Under the pieces are notes generated by a model. That model ran no database searches. It worked only from the letters and a program-made list of their open reading frames with translations, and was not told the origin of the DNA. This document shows positions 1 to 9,964 of a DNA stretch of 64,000 bases, in pieces; positions within the stretch are counted from its first letter, which is position 1; every line of letters starts with the position of its first letter. Origin of the DNA: Tribonema minus (taxonomy: Eukaryota; Sar; Xanthophyceae; Tribonematales; Tribonemataceae). A program made the translations under genes and the position numbers. The stretch covers positions 62,001-126,000 of the forward strand of contig JAFCMP010000021.1 of the NCBI GenBank assembly GCA_017506865.1, in the 5' to 3' direction.

Positions 1-3000
1 CAGCATTCGCGCTCCACGTGTGTACGCCATAACGCGCTCCGCCAACTCCCGCGCCAGCGATATGCTCAGCTCAATGAGGATCTGACGCTTAGCTAACCCG
101 GCCTTGCGTAACACATCTGCCTTCCCCCCCCCTGAGCACAGTGCTGAGTGCATTGCCAACTCCTTAACAAAAAGGCTTGTCTGCTTGCCCAGCCGTCCGT
201 ACGACTCCTGCACGAATGGCACAAAAGCCCAAGATGACGTCAAGGTGCCGGTGTGGTGCTTGACCTTCGCGTCCTCCCCCACCCCAGCAGCATAGCCGTC
301 CGTGTTCGAGGCATTTGTTCTGCCTGTCAGGTTCGAGCTCGCTGTGGGCGCGCGCACACTTGTGTCTAGCACTATTCCCTTGTTACGGTATGCACTGCTA
401 AAGTGCAGACACCCTGGGTCAATGACTGTGTCCGCCCGATACCCCGGTACCTTGAAGACGCTAGCGTCCTCATTGCGGACAATAGAGACATGGTGCTGTC
501 TCAAGATGCGCTGCAGGCACCGCTTTTGGGCAGTGTGTGTCGCGTTGTGCCCCCGTATGTGCTGGCTGGGGCAGCTGATCGCATGCGTGGAGGTGGGGCT
601 CACATCACTGCACCGCCATGGGCACACCTCGCCCTGTATGCCCCACCCGTCTATGAAGATCGCAATCAAAATCATCGTGGCTGCTGCCATACTGGACATG
701 GGCGCCGCACCCGGGCGGTCATTGGCAGTGGGTGGCACGCTCATCCACGCCATTGCCCCGGACGCACGCTGGCTGCGCAGCTGCGCCAGGACCCGTGCGC
801 TAGCCTGTTGGCGGCGGCGGCTGGTGTCGCGCGAGTCACCAATAGGTGCAGCCTGCGTCGGCTTGCCCACGGCACCAGCCGAGGCAGCCTCTAGGTCCTC
901 CACCAGGCAATCCTCGTATTGACGTCGAAGAACATTTGAAAGGCCGGCTTGTAGTCCGTGCGTGAAGTGACCGCGCCGGCGGCGGGGCACTACCTTCCTG
1001 CAGATCTCATCAGCATAGGCCTCCCAGTCGTCGTCGTCGTCCTCCTGCCCGCCGCTGCAGCTGCTTTCTTCCGCGCTAGTTTGTGTTTTAGCGGGCGTGG
1101 AAGGGGCAGCCGCGGCAGCGGCTTGAGGGCCAGGTACGGTCGCCGCCGCAGCGGCCGCCTCGGCGCCAGGCACAATGCCGTGGGTGTGTGGGGCTGGCTC
1201 AGTGGTCACTGTCTCCGTGACGGCAGTTGCGGCGTAGATCGCTTGCACCGCAGTGGGGAGCGTCGACGCTGCGGCCGTCGTATCTGCTGCCCACCGTAGC
1301 AACGATGCTGGGAGCTGCTCGGCCACAGCTGTGCGTGATTTTTCGCCGCCATCAGCTGTCAGCGCTCGCGTAGAGCGTCGCACGGCCTCGATGATTGGCG
1401 GCAGTCCCTGGTCCTCGCGTATTGCGCATGAGTGCTGCGCGAACCAGGTGACTGCGCCGTGTTCGTCAGTGCCGAGCCTCAGGGCCCCTGCTGCCACAGT
1501 GGCATGAATTATTGCCGGCCTCAGTGTTGTGCATGCCTGGGCCGTGTATGCGGCTGGTGCCAGTAGCCCCAAAAGCGGCATGCCCAGACCGCCTCGTCGC
1601 TCCGGCAACCGTGACGCCCGCAGTGGCACTGCGATGTCCGTGAGTTCTGGCGGGCCCAAGCGCGGCAATACCAGCACGCTGCCACTGCTGGCTTCCTCAT
1701 TGTCACCAGCAGTGCAGGCGGCCAGCAGGTGTGACTTCATGGCTGCCGCGGTAGAGCAGCCGTGCAGATGCAGCATGCGTTCGAGCGTCCATGCACAGAA
1801 CCCGTCAAACGCGTGCAACCATGTCTCACTCAAAGCCGTGTCAACGACCCGAGCTAAGAAGCCCATGCGCTTCGTCAGTGACCTGCGTAGAATGAACTGT
1901 GCTGCCTGTAGGTGATGCCGCGCCATTCCAGCTAGCTGCCACGACAATCGCCATGTCCCTGCGTCGACAAGATGCTTGCTCATGGCAGCGTGCACATAGG
2001 CTGGGTGCCCTACCGGTACCCCGACCGATGTAAAGCCCTGACTGGATTCTGGCATGGTGGTGTCCACAAACGGTATGTCAAGGGCGCGCAGGCGTGCTCT
2101 GGCCGCTTCATCAAACACTGTGCCGCGCATGGCGATGGCCAGCGACTTGTCTGGTCGAACGCGTAGGCCCCCTGCCGCCAGCCGGCGGATCACCTCTGCC
2201 ACCCCAGCGGCCGCTGCATCGTCGAAGTAGGCAGCTTGCAGCACGTTGAGGTCATCCAGGAAAGCGCAGTGCGGGGCTGGCGGTTCCGCTGTGCTGTGGC
2301 CGTAGGCCGGCATACTGCCGGGCGTCGCATTCACTCCATCAGGGTAGAAGAGTAGGAAGGCCGCTGCCACTGCAAAGTACAGCGGCCCTAGAGGGTCCCC
2401 TTGCTGGCACCCTAGGTGGGAGCAGATAATGCGAGCTTCACCGTTCACCTCCACCCGCATCTCTGGGGCAGTGTCACCACAGTATACGGACTCAAAGTGC
2501 GGGAGCAGCTCCGGACAGAAGAGCATAAGCCCCCGCACAATGGCGGCGCGATCCACACTGTTAAATGCGTTCTCACAGTCCAGTTGGATAGTGGTGCCAT
2601 ACAGCTCGTGCCACACGCGCGCGCGCGCTGCCACATGCTCGACGCCAGACCGGTATCCTACGCCAAACTGCGACATGGAGGCCAGCAGCCCCGATATCTT
2701 GCCCTTGACACTCCGTGCCGCTGTGGACCCGAGGAGTCTGCGCCAGACACTGGAGCAGGCGATCGGACGCCGCTTCTGTCCTATGCCTGAGAGGGCCGCG
2801 GCGCGGAGAAGCCGTTGCGATTGCTCCGGCAGCAGTTCGGGCTCAACAAGCAGCGTCGTGAACACCTTGGCCAGGTGATGAGCGAATGCCGGTTCCATCA
2901 CATCTGATTCTGAATCACCAGCTAGTCCTGGCGAGGCACTGCTCACGGGGCGGGTGGCTGCTTTCACTGGTGCACCAGGCCCAGCGGCCATCAAGAGGTG

Positions 3001-5174
3001 TTCATAGCGTAGGCCGTCCAGCCCTCCTGCCTTCCCCGCCCCTGCTGCGGACAAGGTCGACAGTATGTCTGCCGCCTCCACCTCGAGGCGCCGTCCGGCT
3101 GCGCTGGCAGCATCCTCAGGCCTATCGCTGTGATCATGTGCCTGACCCGATTCGAAGACAGGACTGCCGCTGCCAGCTGGCCCGGTGGTCGTTGCCACCC
3201 CTGCGCTGTGTAAGCAGTGCCGCCGGGCGTCGCGTACCAGGCCGCGCACTTGCTCCATTGGCGTATCGACTACCCCCGGCCGGGTGCCAGTTTCAGGGTG
3301 CTTTGCTGCCAGCACCTGTGCCGTGACCTCGTCTGCTGGGGCGCATGCTTCACGCGCCTCTAGTCGTGCGGCAGCCAAGCCTACCCCCCGTCGCTTGCCT
3401 GAGAGGGCAGCGCATGCTGTTTGCTGCCTGGAGTCAGCCTCCGTCCAGTCGGCATCGAAGTTCGTTTGTGCCGACGCCATAGCTGCGTTGTTTGGTTTGG
3501 GGGCCCGCAGCGCCGCTGCTGCTGACAGCGTCTTTCTCAGTAGCTCCGCGAAGTCGCCAGACAGCAACGCTGCCAGCCGGGCCGCAGGCGGCATACCGGT
3601 TCCCTCCGGTTGCCTACCAAAGGCCATCGCTGCTAGCAGGTGCAGCAGCCTGTAGCCGCGCTGCACTAGAGTCTGAGAAACCTGATGAGCAAACGCCCCG
3701 GCACCATGGTGGAGGCGCACCCGTGCCGCCTCACGTGCACTGTCTGTGGCGTCCGCCAGTAGTCGTGTGGCGTGCTCCACTAGCCGTGCCCACTGGGTGC
3801 ACTGCAGCTGAGTGCGGAAGGGGTTGGCAGTCGTGGTGAACCGCAGCAGCAGTAGATCCGCCTCATTGGTCTGGTCAAGTGCGTGGACGACCGAGGGCGT
3901 CGAGAGGTCCCAAGCCAGGGATGCTCGTGCCTGGGGCTTTGAGGGCCTGCCACTGGTGGTGGTGGTCGGGGGGGGCGGTGACGCGGCATCGTCCGGCGGG
4001 TCCACGTCCATGTCCGCCCATCCCACGGCCGTCCCGCGGGGGGGGCTGCTGTCCTGCAGCCTCAGGCTGTCAGACTGAGTGCGGCTGCCGGCGCTGCTAG
4101 GCGGTGCCGCAGCAGCTGCCGTTCGGCGCCGGCGTTGCGCGCCGGTTGCCGTGGCCGCCGGGCGTTTCTTGCTAGACTTTGAGTTGGCAGCGCCACTAGC
4201 CGGCACCGCCGGTAGTTTTGGAGGTGTCGCTGCGGCAGCCCCCGCCGCCGCGGCCGCGCCGTCGCTACCCGCACCCCCGCCCTCGGACTGGCCCGGGGGT
4301 ACTGCCGGGCGTGCGCGCGTGGGGGCGCTTCCATTCCGTCGACACGTGTGGCATGGCGAGGTCAGCGCGCATTGCCTCTGCCCCGCGCTGGCTGACATAT
4401 GGACCAGGCCGCAGGCACCTGTGCATGCACTCAGCTTCCTTACCGCCCGTAGGAAGTCTTCTGCCGTGCAACCATACATGGTGCTCATCTCCTGCACATG
4501 CTTGGCATGGTGTGCCCCAGTGCTGCAGGTACTGCTGCCTGAAGGGGCACGGTCACCGGATGGGTCGTGATCAACCTGCTGCCGGATGCCCTTGGCGTAT
4601 GCTGCCGCCGGATTTTGCTGACAGTGTGATGTGCTCGCCTCAGGGTTCAGCATCGACCTCGTGCAGCTACCACCGTTGAAGTGGGCCACTACCGGTGCCA
4701 TGCGGCTCGCAGCTGACAGTTTGCCTCGCTGTTTGCTGTCCTCTTTCTGACCAAGCTGCCAAAATGCCAGTGTGCATAGTGGACACCTCAGTGGCTCAGG
4801 CTGCTGTGGCAACTGCAGCGCAGTACGGGGCTGTGTCCGACTCGGAGCCGTGATGTGGGTGCTGTCAGCTTGAGTGGTCGCCGACGCTGTCATAGTGGTT
4901 GGCAAGGGCGGAGCTGCCGCAGGGGCGACAAGCAGTTCAAAGTGTCCCACATTTGTATATAGCCCAGGCGGCGTCCACAGCACATCCAGATGGCAGTCAG
5001 GCTGAGCTGGAGTCGCCGGTGCGAATACCGCTGGCAGCCCCATCAGTTGTGCCAGCACCAGCCCTGTTGATTTTTGCGTGCTGCCAGTGGCCTGAGGCTT
5101 GGCCTGCCACACCGTCACCGAGACCGCGTAGACCGCTGCAACAATGGCCCACACAGACAAACCGAGGGGCCGTC
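1..5174 (-). mobile_element. Non-LTR retrotransposon copy A, 5'-truncated
   Basis: This stretch is nearly identical to 29937-35120, with only scattered substitutions and one 10-bp difference. The coding strand is minus, so the 3' end lies beyond the left edge of the window. Similarity to copy B stops abruptly at 5174, inside the first coding region. Such 5' truncation is typical of target-primed reverse transcription. The element landed inside the helicase gene on the same strand. The junction at about 5175-5225 contains short overlapping duplications of TAGCCATGTAGC and ATGTAGCGGTA, which look like end-joining filler. High similarity to copy B implies recent mobility. Confidence 0.93.
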
Positions 5175-5181
5175 TAGCCAT
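1..5181 (-). CDS. Retrotransposon polyprotein (C-terminal part of OTU ORF fused to reverse transcriptase), partial
   Basis: One minus-strand reading frame stays open from an ATG at 5181 to the left edge, about 1,727 codons. The ATG sits in the filler at the truncation point, so this start is created by the insertion. The frame first covers the part of the element's first ORF downstream of the truncation, including the OTU C-terminal His motif and zinc-finger-like Cys/His clusters. It then runs straight into the reverse transcriptase ORF, because copy A lacks 10 bp present in copy B near 33540. Reverse transcriptase motifs LDCENAFN, QGDPLGP and FLDD lie at about 2590, 2390 and 2250. The stop falls outside the window; in copy B it is about 50 bp further on. 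Whether the fused or the two-ORF form is ancestral is not shown here. Confidence 0.85.
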   Translation of the reverse strand, partial: MARRPLGLSVWAIVAAVYAVSVTVWQAKPQATGSTQKSTGLVLAQLMGLPAVFAPATPAQPDCHLDVLWTPPGLYTNVGHFELLVAPAAAPPLPTTMTASATTQADSTHITAPSRTQPRTALQLPQQPEPLRCPLCTLAFWQLGQKEDSKQRGKLSAASRMAPVVAHFNGGSCTRSMLNPEASTSHCQQNPAAAYAKGIRQQVDHDPSGDRAPSGSSTCSTGAHHAKHVQEMSTMYGCTAEDFLRAVRKLSACTGACGLVHMSASAGQRQCALTSPCHTCRRNGSAPTRARPAVPPGQSEGGGAGSDGAAAAAGAAAATPPKLPAVPASGAANSKSSKKRPAATATGAQRRRRTAAAAAPPSSAGSRTQSDSLRLQDSSPPRGTAVGWADMDVDPPDDAASPPPPTTTTSGRPSKPQARASLAWDLSTPSVVHALDQTNEADLLLLRFTTTANPFRTQLQCTQWARLVEHATRLLADATDSAREAARVRLHHGAGAFAHQVSQTLVQRGYRLLHLLAAMAFGRQPEGTGMPPAARLAALLSGDFAELLRKTLSAAAALRAPKPNNAAMASAQTNFDADWTEADSRQQTACAALSGKRRGVGLAAARLEAREACAPADEVTAQVLAAKHPETGTRPGVVDTPMEQVRGLVRDARRHCLHSAGVATTTGPAGSGSPVFESGQAHDHSDRPEDAASAAGRRLEVEAADILSTLSAAGAGKAGGLDGLRYEHLLMAAGPGAPVKAATRPVSSASPGLAGDSESDVMEPAFAHHLAKVFTTLLVEPELLPEQSQRLLRAAALSGIGQKRRPIACSSVWRRLLGSTAARSVKGKISGLLASMSQFGVGYRSGVEHVAARARVWHELYGTTIQLDCENAFNSVDRAAIVRGLMLFCPELLPHFESVYCGDTAPEMRVEVNGEARIICSHLGCQQGDPLGPLYFAVAAAFLLFYPDGVNATPGSMPAYGHSTAEPPAPHCAFLDDLNVLQAAYFDDAAAAGVAEVIRRLAAGGLRVRPDKSLAIAMRGTVFDEAARARLRALDIPFVDTTMPESSQGFTSVGVPVGHPAYVHAAMSKHLVDAGTWRLSWQLAGMARHHLQAAQFILRRSLTKRMGFLARVVDTALSETWLHAFDGFCAWTLERMLHLHGCSTAAAMKSHLLAACTAGDNEEASSGSVLVLPRLGPPELTDIAVPLRASRLPERRGGLGMPLLGLLAPAAYTAQACTTLRPAIIHATVAAGALRLGTDEHGAVTWFAQHSCAIREDQGLPPIIEAVRRSTRALTADGGEKSRTAVAEQLPASLLRWAADTTAAASTLPTAVQAIYAATAVTETVTTEPAPHTHGIVPGAEAAAAAATVPGPQAAAAAAPSTPAKTQTSAEESSCSGGQEDDDDDWEAYADEICRKVVPRRRRGHFTHGLQAGLSNVLRRQYEDCLVEDLEAASAGAVGKPTQAAPIGDSRDTSRRRQQASARVLAQLRSQRASGAMAWMSVPPTANDRPGAAPMSSMAAATMILIAIFIDGWGIQGEVCPWRCSDVSPTSTHAISCPSQHIRGHNATHTAQKRCLQRILRQHHVSIVRNEDASVFKVPGYRADTVIDPGCLHFSSAYRNKGIVLDTSVRAPTASSNLTGRTNASNTDGYAAGVGEDAKVKHHTGTLTSSWAFVPFVQESYGRLGKQTSLFVKELAMHSALCSGGGKADVLRKAGLAKRQILIELSISLARELAERVMAYTRGARML

Positions 5182-7970
5182 GTAGCGGTAGCGGTATAGC
5201 CATGTAGCATGTAGCGGTACACCCTCTGGGTTCCCTGGTTCAACGCAATCAAGTGTTCATGTACCTGACCATCACTCCACTTGTCATTATACCCGCGCGG
5301 CAATGAGAACAGTTGAGTGTTGTGCATCGGGTCCGTCGCAGCGACTGCGGGATCGTCCCTGTTTGACTTCTCGAGCCATGCGCAGAATTTTTTCAAAAGG
5401 TCATCGGTTTGCTTCTCCAGGAACACAAAGTGCTTCACTTCTGGGTTCATCAGCAAAGCCTGGCGTAGTGCAAACCATTTGAACGGAACATCTTTTATCT
5501 GAGTGATGTGCTTACCGATCTGGCCCTGTACGGTGACACGTGACTCCTCCGCCTTCAAGTTCGGCTGGTGAGTAGGGACATCGACGACTAGCATTGACGG
5601 GCCTTTTCCAGTTGGCTCGAAATCTTGAAACTCAAACCTCGTTGCCATTTTGGTTTTCCTTACAGCTATTGTAGCGCCTTTTCTCGCTCCCTTCTTGGGC
5701 GTATCTGTGGCACTCGCAGTCGGAAAGCTATCGGCAGCTTCAAATCCTGCCGCTCGAAAATTCGTATAAGTCATCCCCTTAGCAAATTTGCTCCCACCCC
5801 ACTGCACACCGAACTGCGGAAATGCCGTCGTGTCAGCCTCCATGTTGACGTAAGAGACATAGCCGTACAGCATCTGCTTGAAGGTGTGCTCTGCGCAAGG
5901 CATCCACGCATAGTCATCGTCGGGCAGCTGGTAGAACCACTTTTTTCGCACAGCCCGCTCGATAGCGTACTTCCGGAGTTGCTCGTTGATGGCGGTGCGG
6001 TCCGCGATTTTACTGGCTTTGGATGATTCCTCCAGTTCGTCCAGGTCAGTCATCTTGCCCGTCCCCTTTGCGATTGAGTCTGATGGCTGTGCACATGCTG
6101 GCGCATTCGCCAGGACATCAGCACCAGGGGAGGCAGGGTGTCGCAGAAAATCCAACAGCGTCATCAGCTTGGAGAAGCCGTTGCTGTCGGCGACCGGCGT
6201 CCCGGTGCTCAGCAATCTTCTGATGTCTGGGCGAGCCAGCATCTGGTCAATGAACTTTACTGCGTGGTTGCTGTGTTGGCTGGTCTTCATCTGCGATGTG
6301 TCAAATAGGTTGTGCGCCTCGTCGACTATGACGCAGCCCACCCTTGGGATCTCCCAACGCGGGCTGCCGGCTGGTGTCTTCTGGTGCTTATGTATTGGAC
6401 CCTTTCTCCACTCTGCTGCAACAAGCAGAGGTGAGCTCATCTTGTGAACTATCACACGTAACACCACTCGTTTGTCCTTAGAGAGAAAACACCTCTCATG
6501 CGAGTTTTTGTATGGGCTGCTGCTCGTGCTCTTGGCATGAGTCGATGTACCTCGTCCTTTTCGAGAAGAGACTTTGGTGCGAGAAGGTGGAGCATCGTCA
6601 TCATCATCCTCACTGAACTTCGGACGCTTGACCTCCCTGACACGCAAACCTTTCATCTCGTCCTTGTCAATGCAAAACTTGTTGATCTCGCCAAAGTACT
6701 CCTCCAGCCCTGCCGTGTTCTGCATGAGGATGAGGGCTCCCGCCTCGACTGGCGCGCCGTCCTTGTCATGCGGCGGGTGTCGAAGGTAATATTGAGCTGC
6801 CCGTTGCAATCCCAATAATATCGCACAAGTCTTGCCACTCCCGGGTCCCCAATACAGGAGTAAGTTCATATTCCATGATGGCTCTGCCATATGAGCGACC
6901 GCCTGTTGATACGCTTCAGGCTGAAAAGGATATGACTTGCCCGCGTTAGCCTGATCCTCCTCGTCACTGCCATAAGCAGCGTCATAAGCATCCGAGCCCG
7001 AATCGTAATTCATCTTTCTGTAGTCACTCTTCTTTGCTAGACCGCAGCGACTCTCAAGCACCGTTGGCTTTTGCATTCTCGGCAGTGTCTGCAGCGTTGA
7101 AGTCACCATTACCATGAACTCAACCGAACCCTGCTTGTACGTCGACTCCACATTCATAGACTCGAACTGAGCCATCAGAGTGTGCACGCTGTCGGCATGT
7201 GCCGCTACAGAGGCGGCGAGATCAGCGAGGTTGTCATTCATGGCGCTGATGTGACTGTGAATAGAGGCCCTGGCCGACTTAATGGCGCTGTCAGATTTCT
7301 TGAGCAGGTCAGACAACTCGTTGAGGGCGGTGACTACCTCCTGCGTAAGTTTGAGTGATGTGGCATTTGCCGCGTCTAGGCGCTCTTTCATGAAGATTGA
7401 GTGAGCTGCATCTAAGGTGAGTTGCTTCAGGTTGGCGACGTGCTCCTCCTTCTGCTGCAAGCCGATCTCCAACGTCAGAATGCTCTGCTGCAACAGCTTG
7501 TGCTCGTCGGCAAGTTCTTTCAGAGGTTTGTCAGTGACCTTGCGCTTGAACACCTTCTTGACTGCGTGAATCCAGTCGTGGCCGAGCTCTGACCATGTGC
7601 GACTGTTCATGGCCTGAATTGCTTTCTTGCCGCGCTGTATACGCTTCTTGTCAGACTCCACCCCCGCCTTCAGTGATGTGTATCGGACATCGTGTTGCAA
7701 CTCTGCTTCAGCATTTCTTTCCAGCTCGCGTTCACGCGCCTTCAAGTCGTCGCGAGCTTTTTTTGAAAGGCTCTGTAATATCTGATTGCGAGAGCTTTCC
7801 ACACGTGCCATCTCTCTTTCGACCACTGCGTGCCACTTGTCGTTGACCAGCTGCAGCCCAGCTCTGTCCACTTCAAGTTCTCGCTTTTCTAGCTCTGTTT
7901 TCCAGGTGAGATAGATTGCTTCAAGCTTCCTCTGTGATGAGTCATCAAAAGTTGCCAGTCTGGCACTCAT
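5115..7970 (-). CDS. Viral-type SF2 helicase (early transcription factor / D6-D11-like), C-terminus lost
   Basis: This is a superfamily 2 ATPase of the kind viruses of this type use for early transcription or as a virion helicase. Residues 1-350 are rich in charged, predicted coiled-coil sequence. The ATPase follows, with Walker A GPGSGKT near residue 373, DEAH (VIVDEAHN) near 545 and motif III-like LLSTGTP near 590. A segment like the start of the second helicase lobe (HFVFLEKQTDD) lies near 825. The frame is then interrupted by retrotransposon copy A: the last roughly 30 residues are junction filler and antisense-free retrotransposon sequence. Motifs V and VI are therefore missing and would lie left of the window if they survive. 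The frame extends to 8030, but ATG 7970 (MSARLATFDDS) is preferred because it clears the divergent gene. The intact product should not be a working helicase. Confidence 0.82.
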   Translation of the reverse strand: MSARLATFDDSSQRKLEAIYLTWKTELEKRELEVDRAGLQLVNDKWHAVVEREMARVESSRNQILQSLSKKARDDLKARERELERNAEAELQHDVRYTSLKAGVESDKKRIQRGKKAIQAMNSRTWSELGHDWIHAVKKVFKRKVTDKPLKELADEHKLLQQSILTLEIGLQQKEEHVANLKQLTLDAAHSIFMKERLDAANATSLKLTQEVVTALNELSDLLKKSDSAIKSARASIHSHISAMNDNLADLAASVAAHADSVHTLMAQFESMNVESTYKQGSVEFMVMVTSTLQTLPRMQKPTVLESRCGLAKKSDYRKMNYDSGSDAYDAAYGSDEEDQANAGKSYPFQPEAYQQAVAHMAEPSWNMNLLLYWGPGSGKTCAILLGLQRAAQYYLRHPPHDKDGAPVEAGALILMQNTAGLEEYFGEINKFCIDKDEMKGLRVREVKRPKFSEDDDDDAPPSRTKVSSRKGRGTSTHAKSTSSSPYKNSHERCFLSKDKRVVLRVIVHKMSSPLLVAAEWRKGPIHKHQKTPAGSPRWEIPRVGCVIVDEAHNLFDTSQMKTSQHSNHAVKFIDQMLARPDIRRLLSTGTPVADSNGFSKLMTLLDFLRHPASPGADVLANAPACAQPSDSIAKGTGKMTDLDELEESSKASKIADRTAINEQLRKYAIERAVRKKWFYQLPDDDYAWMPCAEHTFKQMLYGYVSYVNMEADTTAFPQFGVQWGGSKFAKGMTYTNFRAAGFEAADSFPTASATDTPKKGARKGATIAVRKTKMATRFEFQDFEPTGKGPSMLVVDVPTHQPNLKAEESRVTVQGQIGKHITQIKDVPFKWFALRQALLMNPEVKHFVFLEKQTDDLLKKFCAWLEKSNRDDPAVAATDPMHNTQLFSLPRGYNDKWSDGQVHEHLIALNQGTQRVYRYMLHGYTATATWLDGPSVCLCGPLLQRSTRSR

Positions 7971-8088
7971 GTTTGGGTCACTGAAGTGTATGCAACATAA
8001 AAATGCTAACAATTGTGGGCTAAATGTCACTTACCTCCCGATATATGCCAGAGGCCATCGAAGTGCTGGTCAGAGGGGAGTTCCCGTA

Positions 8089-9177
8089 ATGCCACTTTTT
8101 GTGATTAAAAATGTGCATCACATGGCAAACATGGCATCAAGGTCGCCCAAATGTTTCAAAACAGCAAAGAAGGCTGGACGCCCTTCACGTTTCATTTACC
8201 CGAATGCTTGGATCGTCTTCCGCCAAATCATGGCCGGCAGGGGGCTTAGCAGCTCACAGATCTCAAACTTGTATCGGATTTGGAGAGAGCATAGATTACC
8301 GCCAGTGAACACCGCTGATGAGCTCTACAATCAACTCTGTGCGCGTGTGGAAGCCGACCCACATCACTATGCGATCAATTCCCAGGGCGACTATGATGCC
8401 ATGATCGGCAGCGATGCAGTGCTGCTCGATGCAAGCACAGGATTTGCACGAGTGAGAGTGCCTGCACGTATGAGCCGATATGTAAGGACTGAGCTGGCGC
8501 GCCGCAAGTCACCGCTGGAACCTCAACAGTTGCAAGACGTGGAAAACGCTGCACTAGGCCCAGACACAGATACCGTATGTGAGAGCCACGATCAGCAGTT
8601 GCAACGTTCAAGTTACAAGCGCCTGATGGGCTTAAGCTGGCTAAATGACGAAGTTGTGAATGTGTACGCCAATCTGCTCAACGACGCATACCCTGCAACT
8701 GCAAAATACCGCAGATGTCATATCTTCAATTAGTACTTTCTGTCGAAGCTGACCGAGAGGACATACAGTTACAACAACGTCAAGAGGTGGAGCACGAAAG
8801 CGAAGCTGGATGTTTTTGAAGCGGACAAAATTCTGTTCCCTCACAACATCGGTAACATGCACTGGTGCCTCGCGATCGTGCACGTGCAAGAGAAACGTAT
8901 CGAGTACATGGACAGCATGAGTGGTGACGGACTAGGTGCGATGAGTGCATTGTTCAGGTACTTTAAAGACGAGCACGCGGATAAGAAGGGGTCACCTCTT
9001 AAAGGTATGTGGACACGCTATTCATACCGGGACACGTCGCCTCAGCAGAAGAACGGCTGCGACTGCGGTGTCTTTACATTGCCCAACGCAGACTACGTCC
9101 TCGGTGAGCTGCCGTTGGACTTTCATCAAGATGACATACCGCATTTTCAGGCTGCAACACGCATTCTTGCAGCATGA
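8089..9177 (+). pseudogene. Ulp1/C48-family cysteine protease with one in-frame TAG
   Basis: This is a Ulp1 (SUMO-protease-like) cysteine protease. In several large DNA viruses this family processes virion polyproteins. The frame runs from ATG 8089, stops at TAG 8731-8733, and continues in the same frame to 9177. Conserved family sequence lies on both sides: LSWLNDEVVN before, and the KRW, NMHWCL (His), YMDSM (Asp) and NGCDCGVFT (Gln/Cys region) motifs after. The whole catalytic triad lies downstream of the stop. The stop falls where the family has a Phe-Asn-Ser/Phe-Phe stretch, so one base change from a serine codon could explain it. The N-terminal part (about residues 25-95) has an NAWIVFRQ motif and pattern that resembles an HMG box. 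Readthrough, a sequencing error and a true nonsense mutation are all possible. Confidence 0.8.
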
Positions 9178-9288
9178 CACCCTGTAGGGTCGCCTGTGTG
9201 TTGCAGAGTTGCAATGCATGATTATTCAAGCTTTTTTTTCTCTGTCAACAATCACAACACTGCAGCATGGCCCTAAGAAATTACTGCA

Positions 9289-9955
9289 ATGCAGACATAT
9301 CGTGACTTGGGAGTGAAATCTGCAAACAGGCAATTCATTCCTGAAGCCACGTACCAAGACTCTGATCCTGACGACGGACCCGACGCTGACCCAGACGCAT
9401 TGACTGACGCAAATACTTTCAATCTGGTGTACAGCGATCACTACAGCAAGACTGAAGTCCTTCCGCAGTCCCTCCCCCAGACACATGCAAAGGCGTACAA
9501 GACCAAGCGACGTACGTCGCCGACCCGTCGTCGCTCTTCAAACACTCGTGAGTGCCCACTCGCACTTGTGTACGGCAACTCAGAGCCGCGAGGTTCTGAT
9601 GCTGCACACAATCTGGGAGCCATGACTCACTCTCTACCGACTCAACGATTACGACCTCAATGACGCCTACGGAACCCCGCGCGACACGACCGAAGACGCT
9701 GCAGATGGCAACAACCGCTTTGACATTGCTGAGAACTGGGCGTATAGCCAGAATCTCCGCCCTCGCGTGGACGCAGAGCAAGCCGCTCAGGACCAAGCAC
9801 TTCTTGACTTCAAAGAGGCTTACGACAAGGTGTTCAGGGATAATCAGGCTGAGAACAAGGAGGCCATCAAAGTGACTACCGGAGATGACTACATGAACAG
9901 GATCACAGATACTGACAGGCCTTACATGCTGGATGCATCTCAGCACTACTTTTAA
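9289..9955 (+). pseudogene. Acidic protein of unknown function, apparently frameshifted
   Basis: I do not recognise this gene. From ATG 9289 the frame gives an acidic start (many Asp/Pro) and continues to 9663. A second frame covers about 9626-9955, reads LNDYDLNDAYGT and ends in YMLDASQHYF. The two halves have similar composition and abut, so one gene broken by one or more single-base shifts around 9520-9630 is the simplest reading. Short, plausible coding stretches in the third frame near 9515 suggest more than one lesion. A 175-codon antisense frame over the same place looks like a shadow. The gene lies between the protease and the large structural-type protein. Confidence 0.45.
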
Positions 9956-9964
9956 GACGGTACC

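Noticed and set aside
302-4679. Many plus-strand frames over retrotransposon copy A (and the same over copy B)
   Set aside because: They lie opposite the continuous OTU/reverse-transcriptase frame and occur identically in both copies only because the DNA is identical. They are GC-driven antisense shadows.
9419-9946. 175-codon minus-strand frame
   Set aside because: Its composition is Val/Leu/Ser-rich as expected for the antisense of an acidic protein, and the plus strand reads as acidic protein with a natural end.
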